A stretch of DNA of 44,353 nucleotides from NCBI GenBank assembly GCA_014239335.1, contig JAAZZC010000234.1:1-44353 (forward strand). Direction: 5' to 3'. Source of the stretch: Verrucomicrobiales bacterium (GTDB lineage: Bacteria; Verrucomicrobiota; Verrucomicrobiia; Verrucomicrobiales; DEV007). This document shows, one piece after another, positions 25,331 to 33,319 of this stretch. Under the pieces are notes generated by a model that ran no database searches, was not told the origin of the DNA, and worked only from the letters and a program-made list of their open reading frames with translations. Each line of letters begins with the position of its first letter. Within the stretch, counting starts at the first letter, position 1. A program made the translations under genes and the position numbers.

Positions 25331-26251
25331 ATGACTAAACGAATATTACCTCTATTTATTGCTATTATCGCTCTTCTCGGTGCCGCAGGGCTTGGAATTT
25401 CTAAGTCAGGAGCCGGTGACAAGATCCGGGTCCTGATCATTGACGGAAGAAATAATCATAACTGGAAAGACACAACGCCATTCTTGAAGCAGCAGCTAGA
25501 GGGAACTGGTAAGTTTCAAGTTAGTGTTGCTACGACTCCGCCGAACGGGGCCAAGGCAGAGGACTGGAATTCATTTGATCCTGATTTCAGCAAATGTGAT
25601 GTTGTTCTTAGTAATTATAATGGTGCCAAGTGGGAGCCAGAATCAGTCCGTAATTCTTTTGAGAAATTTCTTAATGAGGGAGGAGCACTGGTAAACGTTC
25701 ATGCTGCCAATAATGCACATAAGGGATGGATCGGTTTTGAGGAGGCCACGGGCCTTCTCTGGAGAGGCAATAAAGATGGGGCTCGTCTGTATCTCGATGA
25801 GGTCGGTAAACTTCTCAAAATTGAAGTAGGAAAAGGCCGAGGTGCCGGCCATGGACCTCAGCACGAATACATTGTTCAGATGCGCGATTCTGTGCACCCG
25901 ATCACTAAGGGCATTCCTAAGGAATGGCTCCATGGAAAAGATGAACTCTATCATGGGCAACGAGGCCCAGCCAAGGATATGGAGATTCTAGCGACCGCCT
26001 TTTCGGATAGTAAGAAGGGAGGGACTGGTGTTCACGAACCTATGCTTTGGACTATCCCTGTAGGTGAGGGAGTCGCAGTCACTAATGTTCTTGGTCATGT
26101 TGGCGGTAACGGTAAGAACATGCCGGCCATGAAGTGTGTCGGGTTCCTTACACTCGTAGCGCGTTCATGTGAATGGGCAGTGACTGGCAAAGTCACGATC
26201 CCTGTTCCAGGAAACTTTCCTGACGATAAGAAGGTCAGTCTCGTTGACTAA
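25331..26251 (+). CDS. ThuA-like (trehalose-utilization family) exported protein
   Basis: This 306-residue protein starts with a signal peptide (LFIAIIALLGAAGLGI), then a ThuA-like glutamine-amidotransferase-fold domain: IRVLIIDGRNNHNWKDT, SNYNGAKWEPE, GGALVNVHAANNAHKGW, the GHGPQHEYIVQ segment and HGKDELYHGQR. ThuA-like proteins are abundant in Verrucomicrobia and Planctomycetes, often near sugar oxidoreductases. Catalysis is not established. The final ~20 residues (TIPVPGNFP) form a beta tail. It is tail-to-tail with pyrD, 25 bases apart. Confidence 0.87.
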   Translation: MTKRILPLFIAIIALLGAAGLGISKSGAGDKIRVLIIDGRNNHNWKDTTPFLKQQLEGTGKFQVSVATTPPNGAKAEDWNSFDPDFSKCDVVLSNYNGAKWEPESVRNSFEKFLNEGGALVNVHAANNAHKGWIGFEEATGLLWRGNKDGARLYLDEVGKLLKIEVGKGRGAGHGPQHEYIVQMRDSVHPITKGIPKEWLHGKDELYHGQRGPAKDMEILATAFSDSKKGGTGVHEPMLWTIPVGEGVAVTNVLGHVGGNGKNMPAMKCVGFLTLVARSCEWAVTGKVTIPVPGNFPDDKKVSLVD

Positions 26252-26276
26252 TAGGCTATATTAATAGCAATTCCCC

Positions 26277-27299
26277 TTAGCCTTCTATTTTTGTTAGCTG
26301 TTTTATCAGGGCAGGTCCTTGGTATATTAGTCCGGTGTAGATTTGTATCAGAGAAGCTCCTGCCGAGAGTTTTTCTTCTGCGTCTTTAATGGAGCTAATT
26401 CCGCCCACTCCGATGATTGGAATTTCACCCTTAAGTTCTGTGTGGAGTTCAGCTATCACTTCATTGCTTCTTGCGCTGAGAGGTGTGCCGCTCAGTCCTC
26501 CCTTTTCACCTGACAGAGGGTGATCACTAATGCTCTTTCGTGAGATGGTAGTGTTCGTTGCAATGACTGCGTCGATTTGTAACTCGCTGAACAAGTCACT
26601 CAGGTCTTTGATTTGATCATCCCCCATGTCCGGATCAATTTTTACAGCGACTGGGACGTTCTTTCCTGTCTCTTCTTTTAGTTTTTCTTTCTCATTCATT
26701 AGTGGGGACAGAAGTTCTCGAGCGAACTTTGGAGTTTGCAGTTCACGTAAGCCGGAAGTGTTAGGAGATGAAATGTTCACGGCAATGTAATCTGCGTGGT
26801 CATAAGACTTTCTGAAACAGTGAAGATAATCATCTAGTGCATTCTCGTTCGGGGTACTTTTATTTTTTCCTATATTAATTCCAAGGATCCCGTCGAATCC
26901 TTTTCGTGATTTTTGTATGTTATCAAGAGCACTGTCTATTCCGGGATTGTTAAAACCCATGCGGTTAATGATTGCCTCATGTTCGCGAACGCGGAAGAGT
27001 CTGGGCTTAGCACTTCCGTCTTGAGCGCGCGGAGTGATTGTTCCCACTTCGACAAAGCCAAAACCCATTGAGCCGAAACCTGCAATGCAGTTACCTGATT
27101 TATCGAGGCCTGCAGCTAGTCCGACCCGGTTAGGGAAGTTCAAACCCATTACGGTGACCGGTTCTTGTTTGGTATTGGGCCTTAGAAAAGAGGTAATTCC
27201 CAGCCTCTGAGCTATGCGTAGGCCACTCAGCGTTAGGTGGTGAGCCTTTTCGGCATCAAGCCTGAATAGCAAGGAACGAGCAATTTTATAAAAATTCAC
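26277..27299 (-). CDS. pyrD: Dihydroorotate dehydrogenase, quinone-type (class 2)
   Basis: This 340-residue enzyme oxidises dihydroorotate to orotate and passes electrons to membrane quinone. The class 2 N-terminal extension is visible (LLFRLDAEKAHHLTLSGLRIAQRLG), followed by NRVGLAAGLDKSG. The catalytic serine lies in VNISSPNTSGLRELQ, and FMN-binding strands include IGVGGISS. The GTG start at 27299 lies 133 bases from the purC start in a divergent arrangement, so one intergenic region could control both pyrimidine and purine sets. Confidence 0.93.
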   Translation of the reverse strand: MNFYKIARSLLFRLDAEKAHHLTLSGLRIAQRLGITSFLRPNTKQEPVTVMGLNFPNRVGLAAGLDKSGNCIAGFGSMGFGFVEVGTITPRAQDGSAKPRLFRVREHEAIINRMGFNNPGIDSALDNIQKSRKGFDGILGINIGKNKSTPNENALDDYLHCFRKSYDHADYIAVNISSPNTSGLRELQTPKFARELLSPLMNEKEKLKEETGKNVPVAVKIDPDMGDDQIKDLSDLFSELQIDAVIATNTTISRKSISDHPLSGEKGGLSGTPLSARSNEVIAELHTELKGEIPIIGVGGISSIKDAEEKLSAGASLIQIYTGLIYQGPALIKQLTKIEG

Positions 27300-27397
27300 G
27301 GTAATTAGTACTGATTTGCCACATTTTTTATTAATTTAAGATATCTTGAATATTTTGCGTGACATATCATTTCTGGTTGCTAAATCTCGGCTCATAC

Positions 27398-27424
27398 AAA
27401 ATATAAAATATAAAATATAAAATA
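27398..27424 (+). repeat. AAAATAT tandem repeat ahead of purC
   Basis: Three full copies of AAAATAT and a partial fourth (AAAATA) run from 27398 to 27424, ending nine bases before the purC ATG. The unit is 7 bp and there is no Shine-Dalgarno sequence here. It lies in the leader of the whole purine/pyrimidine operon. Repeat-number slippage would change leader length or promoter spacing. It might instead serve as an A-rich translation enhancer. Confidence 0.9.
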
Positions 27425-27432
27425 AACTTCAC

Positions 27433-28746
27433 ATGGGTAATTACCAAGAAGCAATTCGTCAAGTTTCCTTAGAAAATATGAATGAGCCATTCTATGAGGG
27501 CTCTGTTCAGAAATTGTATGCCATTCCTGATGAGCCAGATTATATGGTCACGGAAACGACTGCCGGGGGATCAGTTTTTGATGTAGGAACAATTTTCGCG
27601 ATAGATGGTAGTGATGTAGCAAGGGCCGTCTTTAGGCATGTCCTTTATACGAACCTGTCAAAGCCAGAAACTTGGCAAGAGGTACGTGAGGCTGTCAATT
27701 CGGCAGAAGGGCTAGATCCGAAGATGAAGGACATCTTATTGGAGGGAACCATGGATAAGTTAACCTCAGTTGGTGGAGTCACACACCATTGCGGTATGGT
27801 TGACGCGACGACTGGAGAAGTTTCGCATGAGGGCCTCCCCGAGAATGAGAGCGCGTTGAACATTGTTCGAAGATTCAAGATAGAGAAACCTGACCAGGAT
27901 AAGTTCCTTAAGCATTCGTTTTATGATTACAGTAAATTCAATGATCTGGACCGTAACGTTGTTCCTCTGGAATGCATTGTCAGATTCGGTATCACGAGTG
28001 GAAGTTCTGTTTTTAGGAAGTATTTGAAACTTTCGGATTCTGATAAAAGAAAATTTGAGTTGGAGCTTGGGGCCAATGGTCCACTAACTGCTTGGGAGTA
28101 TCTGACGACTCCGATCGTAGACTTTACCAGCAAATATGAACCTGAAGATCGAGCAGTAACGAAACAAGAAGCTCATAACATGTCAGGACTTGACGCGAAG
28201 ACCTTCGCTGAGCTTGGTAAGTTAGCTATTCTGGGAGGCTGGGCAGTCAGGGTCATGGTTGAGAAGATGGGACTTCAGTTGTGGGACTTGAAATGGGAAT
28301 TTGCTAGAGACGGTGATGATCTTGTCTTCGTGGATACCATTGATACGGATTCTTTCAGGGCAACTTCAATCCTTGAGGATGATGGTGACAGGATCGTAAT
28401 TCACTATAATAAGCAGGCGATGCGAGATTATTACAAGATTGCCCATTCTGATTGGCTCAGCGCTATCAATGATGCAAAGGAGCAGGGCAGAGCAGAGGGG
28501 GTTCCTTTTGTTGAAATTTTAAGAGCCAGACAGGAATCGGGCGAGGCTCCGAAAGATCCAGTCGTGGATGAGACATTCTTAGCCATTCAGGTCGGCAAGA
28601 TGAATCTGATAAAGGACTGCATCCTGGGTCGCCGTGAAAGTGCCGAGGTCGCTTCAGCGCTTGAGGATTGTGGTAAAAGAGAGGTCGACTTTTACACTGG
28701 CAATGGTCATAGGGATGCTCTGAAAGAACTTAACGGATTGGCCTAA
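27433..28746 (+). CDS. purC: SAICAR synthetase (PurC), divergent long form
   Basis: This 437-residue protein is much longer than ordinary PurC (~240-300). It joins CAIR and aspartate using ATP. Landmarks are GSVQKLYAIPDEP (kinase-like GKxKxxY segment), VPLECIVRFGITSGSSVFRKY for the usual PLExVvRn region, and LWDLKWEFARDGDDLVFVDTIDTDSFRAT for the D-K-E-F ... DSxR catalytic segment. The extra length lies in the middle and C-terminus. It heads the operon, followed nine bases later by purS. Confidence 0.85.
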   Translation: MGNYQEAIRQVSLENMNEPFYEGSVQKLYAIPDEPDYMVTETTAGGSVFDVGTIFAIDGSDVARAVFRHVLYTNLSKPETWQEVREAVNSAEGLDPKMKDILLEGTMDKLTSVGGVTHHCGMVDATTGEVSHEGLPENESALNIVRRFKIEKPDQDKFLKHSFYDYSKFNDLDRNVVPLECIVRFGITSGSSVFRKYLKLSDSDKRKFELELGANGPLTAWEYLTTPIVDFTSKYEPEDRAVTKQEAHNMSGLDAKTFAELGKLAILGGWAVRVMVEKMGLQLWDLKWEFARDGDDLVFVDTIDTDSFRATSILEDDGDRIVIHYNKQAMRDYYKIAHSDWLSAINDAKEQGRAEGVPFVEILRARQESGEAPKDPVVDETFLAIQVGKMNLIKDCILGRRESAEVASALEDCGKREVDFYTGNGHRDALKELNGLA

Positions 28747-28755
28747 ATTAAATTA

Positions 28756-29217
28756 ATGGAAAAAATCAGCGCTGAAGTAATTGGTAAATTTGAATCAGAG
28801 GGAGATGCGAATAAGCTCGTGTATGCTCCTTTGAATGCTCCGGTGAAGTATCGTCGAACCAGAATTTACATACTTGAGTATGAGGGGCAGGTACAATCTG
28901 CTGAGGATTTTGTGAACAGAAGCTTGGTCGATGATTATGCGGACGAGGTTTTCTTTACGGGTGAACCGGCCGTTCAGGATTTTTCTTTCTACATTGATTA
29001 CGAAATGAAGCCTGGGGCCTTGGACCTTGAAAAGGAGGCGATTCTTTCAAGCCACAAAGGAACGGAAGGTTTCAATATCCTTTCACTTAAGCTAGTCCAA
29101 CGCATTTATATTTTCTCTGATCCTTCAATAACCTCTGAGCGTTTTGTGCGCGATGTTTGTAACCCAGCAATTCACGTTTGGAGCGTGACTGATTCTAATG
29201 GACGAAAAGTTGCCTGA
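28756..29217 (+). CDS. purS: PurS-like subunit of FGAM synthase, double-length
   Basis: At 153 residues this is almost twice the usual PurS (~80). The C-terminal part fits PurS well: SFYIDYEMKPGALDLEKEAILSS, then a beta strand LVQRIYIF, and FVRDVCNPAIHVW for the CxxLLANPVIEdY helix. The N-terminal part holds a similar strand-helix pattern (TRIYILEYE, FVNRSLVDDYADEVFF), which suggests an internal duplication of the PurS fold. It overlaps purL by 20 bases. PurS dimers bridge PurQ and PurL in the FGAM synthase complex, so a fused pair could replace the dimer. Overall similarity is modest. Confidence 0.72.
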   Translation: MEKISAEVIGKFESEGDANKLVYAPLNAPVKYRRTRIYILEYEGQVQSAEDFVNRSLVDDYADEVFFTGEPAVQDFSFYIDYEMKPGALDLEKEAILSSHKGTEGFNILSLKLVQRIYIFSDPSITSERFVRDVCNPAIHVWSVTDSNGRKVA

Positions 29218-31615
29218 TCAGCCCTCTAGTAATTATCGAGAGATTCCAATAAGGGACCTCGATCCGGAAGGGTTAGGTTCTTTGAGTGACGCAATGAAGT
29301 TGTCATTGTCTGTGGAGGACATGATAGAGATAAAGGTCTATTACGAAGCAGAAATGCGCCGAGAGCCTACAGATGTTGAGCTGGAGTGCATTGCTCAGAC
29401 CTGGAGTGAACACTGTAAGCATAGGATTTTCGGGGCTCGGATCGAGCATTCGGGTTCGCAGGGGGAAGAAGTCATTGATGGGTTATTTAAGACTTACATC
29501 AAGGCAGTTACTGAGAGGATAATGGAAAGGAAGCCAGGTTTTGTTCTCGGCTGTTTCGTTGATAATGCTGGGTTCATTCGACTCGATGACGAGCAAGCTA
29601 TCTGCCTTAAATTAGAAACACATAATCATCCTTCGGCTATCGAACCTTATGCCGGTGCAAATACTGGGCTAGGTGGTGTGATACGGGATATTTTGGGTGC
29701 GGGCAAAGGCGCCAAGCCCATCGCAAGCTGTGATGTGTTTTGTTTTGGGCCGCCTGACACGGACCCTGATACAATCAAAGCGGACGATGTCATACATCCT
29801 CTCGGGATAATGAGGGGAGTAGTAAGAGGTGTCCGTGATTACGGAAACCGTATGGGTATACCGACCATCAGTGGGGCCATACAATTTGATCCTTCATACA
29901 TATATAATCCATTAGTCTTTTGTGGGACCGCGGGACTGATACCTATCACTGACATAGATAAGGAAATGTCATCAGGTCTTAAGGTGATTGCGGTCGGAGG
30001 CAGGACCGGCAGAGACGGTCTCAAGGGTGCGACCTTTTCTTCAATGGCTCTGGACACGGAGAGTCACGAAGAGGATCAGCAGGCTGTGCAAATCGGCAAC
30101 CCGATCGAAGAGAAGAAGGCCGCCGACTTTGTTATCGAGGCGAGGAAGAAGAATCTTATAGTGTTCGTGACAGATTGTGGAGCAGGAGGCTTTTCGAGTG
30201 CTGCAGGTGAAATGCTCAGTGAGGTTGGCGGGAACCTTTACCTTGAGAAGGCACCACTGAAGGAGCCGGGAATGACGAGCTGGGAAATCTTTTTATCCGA
30301 GAGTCAGGAAAGGATGGTCCTCGCCGTCAAAGAAGAATCAATGCCTCAGCTCATTGAGCTTGCTCAGATCTATGAGACTGAACTAACTGAGATTGGAGAT
30401 TCGGATGAATCTGGGCTATTGAAGGTTTGGCACAATGGGGATCTTGTCTGTGAGCTTGATAATTCTCGCTTACATGATGCCCCGGTGCGGCATTTGAGTT
30501 CCGGTTACCAGCTACCATCAGGAATTGAGTATGATTGGAGTGAGAATAAGCTAGGCGATGATCTTTTATCAGTTCTCGGGGACTTTGCGGTAGGTTCACG
30601 TGAGCCAATTATACGAGAATATGATCACGAGGTTCAGGGTAATACTTTGCTTAAGCCTCTCGCGGGTGCTGAGGGGGATGCTCCTCAGGACGCGTCTGTG
30701 GTGAGGATAGACGACAGTGAGAAGCTCATGGCGATGGGCCTCGCCTTATTGCCGGAATGGGGCAAGACGGACCCTCTGGCCATGGGCAAGGGGACCGTCG
30801 ATGAATGTGTCCGCTCTCTGGTCGTTTCCGGAGCTAACCCAGATAAGATAGCTCTCCTTGATAATTTCTGCGTAGGTAATCCGGACAATCCAGAAGAGTT
30901 GGGGATGCTAGTTGAAACTTGTAAAGGGATGGCAGCAGCGGCAGAGGCATACGGTGCGCCTTTTGTTTCAGGCAAGGACTCCTTTTATAATTACTTTGAA
31001 ACGGATGACGGTGCAGTTTCTATCCCTACGACTTGCCTCATCAGTGGCATGGGAGTCATTGAGGATGAGTCGAACGTTACTGGGTCCTCTGTCCGTAGGA
31101 GTGATTCTCTGATTGCAGTTATTGGAACGACTGATTCTGCAATGGGTGGGAGTGTATATGCGAGGATCAAAGGTCGGACCGGGGCGAAGGTTCCTGACAC
31201 TGGCTTTGATGAGGCGCTGAGATCTTACCGATCATATCATCTGGCCGTGAGTGAGGGGCTTATTCTTGCCGCTCATGATGTCTCTGAGGGTGGGTTAGCA
31301 GTGTCCGCGGCGGAGATGGCCTTTTCAATGGTAGCTGGGATGGAAATTAATCTCGATTTGTTGCCGATTAGCGAGGATTTGAATAACGTTGAAAAGTTAT
31401 TTGCAGAGTCATCATCGAGAATTCTCATCGAATGTGAGTCCGAATCTATTGACCGGATCCAGGAAATATTCTCTGAATCTGCTTTTGCTGTCATCGGCAG
31501 AACAGAATCGAGCCATAAGAGCCTTCGCTTCGAGAGCGATGGTGTTAATATTTTAGATAATGAAATAGAATCTCTCAAAGAGACATGGAAAAACGTCCTC
31601 ACGCCCTATTATTAA
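29198..31615 (+). CDS. purL: FGAM synthase large subunit PurL
   Basis: This 805-residue small-type PurL (no fused glutaminase) catalyses ATP-dependent conversion of FGAR to FGAM with ammonia from PurQ. Visible motifs are TWSEHCKHRIFGARI (67-81), LKLETHNHPSAIEPYAGANTG and GGVIRDILGAGKGAKP. The second AIRS-like half includes ALLDNFCVGNPDNPE and PFVSGKDSFYN. It overlaps purS by 20 bases and purQ by 31, so translation of the three subunits is coupled. Confidence 0.95.
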   Translation: MDEKLPDQPSSNYREIPIRDLDPEGLGSLSDAMKLSLSVEDMIEIKVYYEAEMRREPTDVELECIAQTWSEHCKHRIFGARIEHSGSQGEEVIDGLFKTYIKAVTERIMERKPGFVLGCFVDNAGFIRLDDEQAICLKLETHNHPSAIEPYAGANTGLGGVIRDILGAGKGAKPIASCDVFCFGPPDTDPDTIKADDVIHPLGIMRGVVRGVRDYGNRMGIPTISGAIQFDPSYIYNPLVFCGTAGLIPITDIDKEMSSGLKVIAVGGRTGRDGLKGATFSSMALDTESHEEDQQAVQIGNPIEEKKAADFVIEARKKNLIVFVTDCGAGGFSSAAGEMLSEVGGNLYLEKAPLKEPGMTSWEIFLSESQERMVLAVKEESMPQLIELAQIYETELTEIGDSDESGLLKVWHNGDLVCELDNSRLHDAPVRHLSSGYQLPSGIEYDWSENKLGDDLLSVLGDFAVGSREPIIREYDHEVQGNTLLKPLAGAEGDAPQDASVVRIDDSEKLMAMGLALLPEWGKTDPLAMGKGTVDECVRSLVVSGANPDKIALLDNFCVGNPDNPEELGMLVETCKGMAAAAEAYGAPFVSGKDSFYNYFETDDGAVSIPTTCLISGMGVIEDESNVTGSSVRRSDSLIAVIGTTDSAMGGSVYARIKGRTGAKVPDTGFDEALRSYRSYHLAVSEGLILAAHDVSEGGLAVSAAEMAFSMVAGMEINLDLLPISEDLNNVEKLFAESSSRILIECESESIDRIQEIFSESAFAVIGRTESSHKSLRFESDGVNILDNEIESLKETWKNVLTPYY

Positions 31616-32328
31616 AGTTCCCTGGAACTAATTGTGATGCTGAAACCTCTCGAGCCTTGGAGGAGGCGGGTTTTTCTAGTGAAATCTTACCCATTGCCTG
31701 CGTCGATGAGAAAAGTTTAGAATCTGCGCAATTGATTGTTCTTAGCGGAGGATTCAGCTACGGTGATTATGTGATGGCTGGTAGGCTTGCACAGCTCGAA
31801 CTCGAACGCCGGGTCGGTGATGCTCTGATGAGGTTTCGTGATGGTGGTGGGTACCTACTCGGTATCTGTAACGGATTCCAAATCCTTACAAAGTTAGGTC
31901 TCCTGCCAGAGGGGAGTTTAATTAATAATGTTTCGGGCCGCTTCATTTGCCGGTGGGTCAAGCTTGAGCGGAGGGTTGATGATAATGCTTTCTTACGTGG
32001 GCTGCCTGAGAATTTTGAGTTACCAATAGCGCATGCCGAGGGTCGGTTTGTGGCTCCTGAAGGAGCCGCTGAGAAGTACATTGATGAGGGCCTCGCTGCT
32101 CTTGTTTATGGAGAAGATGTTAATGGATCAACTAGTCGTATCGCTGGACTAACGGACAGATCAGGTAGGGTCCTTGGACTCATGCCTCATCCGGAGAGAT
32201 TCCTTTGGGCTTCACATCATTATGACCGGGACTGGGTAGGTGATGGTGATGGTAAGGGATTCGGGTACCAGATGTTTAAATCAATTTACACTACAATAGC
32301 GGGCGAAATGGCTCATGAACCGGGATAA
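31585..32328 (+). CDS. purQ: FGAM synthase glutaminase subunit PurQ
   Basis: This 247-residue class I glutamine amidotransferase feeds ammonia to PurL. The opening LLLKFPGTNCD and SGGFSYGDY are typical. The nucleophile Cys lies in LLGICNGFQIL, and His/Glu in GLMPHPERFLW. The start is ATG 31585, 31 bases inside purL. PurM follows four bases after the stop. Confidence 0.95.
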   Translation: MEKRPHALLLKFPGTNCDAETSRALEEAGFSSEILPIACVDEKSLESAQLIVLSGGFSYGDYVMAGRLAQLELERRVGDALMRFRDGGGYLLGICNGFQILTKLGLLPEGSLINNVSGRFICRWVKLERRVDDNAFLRGLPENFELPIAHAEGRFVAPEGAAEKYIDEGLAALVYGEDVNGSTSRIAGLTDRSGRVLGLMPHPERFLWASHHYDRDWVGDGDGKGFGYQMFKSIYTTIAGEMAHEPG

Positions 32329-32332
32329 ATAA

Positions 32333-33319
32333 ATGGCAGAACAGATCACATATAAGGAGGCAGGTGTTGACATTCATGCGGCAGCGGAACTGGTCGGCGA
32401 CATTGGTGAGTTACGTGCACGAACAGAGAAGAATAGAAAGCTTTATGGAGCATTTGGTCTATTTGCTGCAGGTTTCGACCTGAGTTCCTACAATGAGCCT
32501 GTCATTTTCACTGGGTGTGACGGTGTCGGAACGAAGTTGGAACTTTTACTCGAACATGATCTCTTGGAAATTGCCGGTAAGGATCTTGTGGCAATGTCCG
32601 TCAATGATATCCTGACGACTGGTGCCGATCCTGTGATGTTCTTGGACTATATTGGTGTAGGAAAACTGGACAAGACAAAGATTTCCAGAGTCATTGCCGG
32701 AATCGTTGAATGGTGTGAGGCTTGTGATTGTATTCTTGCAGGTGGAGAAACTGCGGAAATGCCTGATCTGGTAATTGAAAACATGATTGAGTTGTCTGGG
32801 TTCGGGATTGGAGTCGCGGAAAAGCCAGACGTCGTGGATCCTACCACGATCGCAGAGGGGGACATATTAATTGGTTATCCTTCTGACGGAATTCATGCTA
32901 ATGGTTGGAGTCTTGTGAGAAGGATCCTTTCAAGTTTTCCGCAGGAGTTCACAGATGAGGATGTTATTTCCCTGTTAGCTCCGACTAGGCTCTACCATGA
33001 TGTCGTGAAAGGGCTCCGCGATGCTGGAGTCAAAGCCAAAGCGATGGCGCACATTACTGGTGGAGGATTGCCTGAAAATCTTGAGAGGATACTAGGTGAT
33101 AAGGGTGCTTCATTGGAGGTTCCAGTGTGGGATTTGCCCGCTGTAGGTAAAGTTTTGAACCATGTCGAAACGGATGAGGCTTTTTCAACATTTAATATGG
33201 GGATTGGCTGGGTCAGTATTGTCAACTCTGATGATGAGGATGCTGCGATGAATGTGGTCTCTGGAGCAGTGCGTTTGGGCTCAATAGGTGGAGATAAATT
33301 ATTAGTAAATTTAGTGTAA
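32333..33319 (+). CDS. purM: AIR synthetase (PurM)
   Basis: This 328-residue enzyme closes the imidazole ring, converting FGAM to AIR with ATP. Motifs are YKEAGVDIHAAAELV (6-20), FTGCDGVGTKLELL (61-74), DLVAMSVNDILTTGADP, LAGGETAEMP, IGYPSDGIHANGWSLVR and AHITGGGLPENL. It is near full family length. The ATG is preceded by TAAATA only. Confidence 0.95.
   Translation: MAEQITYKEAGVDIHAAAELVGDIGELRARTEKNRKLYGAFGLFAAGFDLSSYNEPVIFTGCDGVGTKLELLLEHDLLEIAGKDLVAMSVNDILTTGADPVMFLDYIGVGKLDKTKISRVIAGIVEWCEACDCILAGGETAEMPDLVIENMIELSGFGIGVAEKPDVVDPTTIAEGDILIGYPSDGIHANGWSLVRRILSSFPQEFTDEDVISLLAPTRLYHDVVKGLRDAGVKAKAMAHITGGGLPENLERILGDKGASLEVPVWDLPAVGKVLNHVETDEAFSTFNMGIGWVSIVNSDDEDAAMNVVSGAVRLGSIGGDKLLVNLV

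Noticed and set aside
27300-27397. Sigma-70 promoter or PyrR attenuator between pyrD and purC
   Set aside because: TTGCGT with a TGCTAA at 17 bases is only a weak match, and no attenuator-like paired stems are visible.
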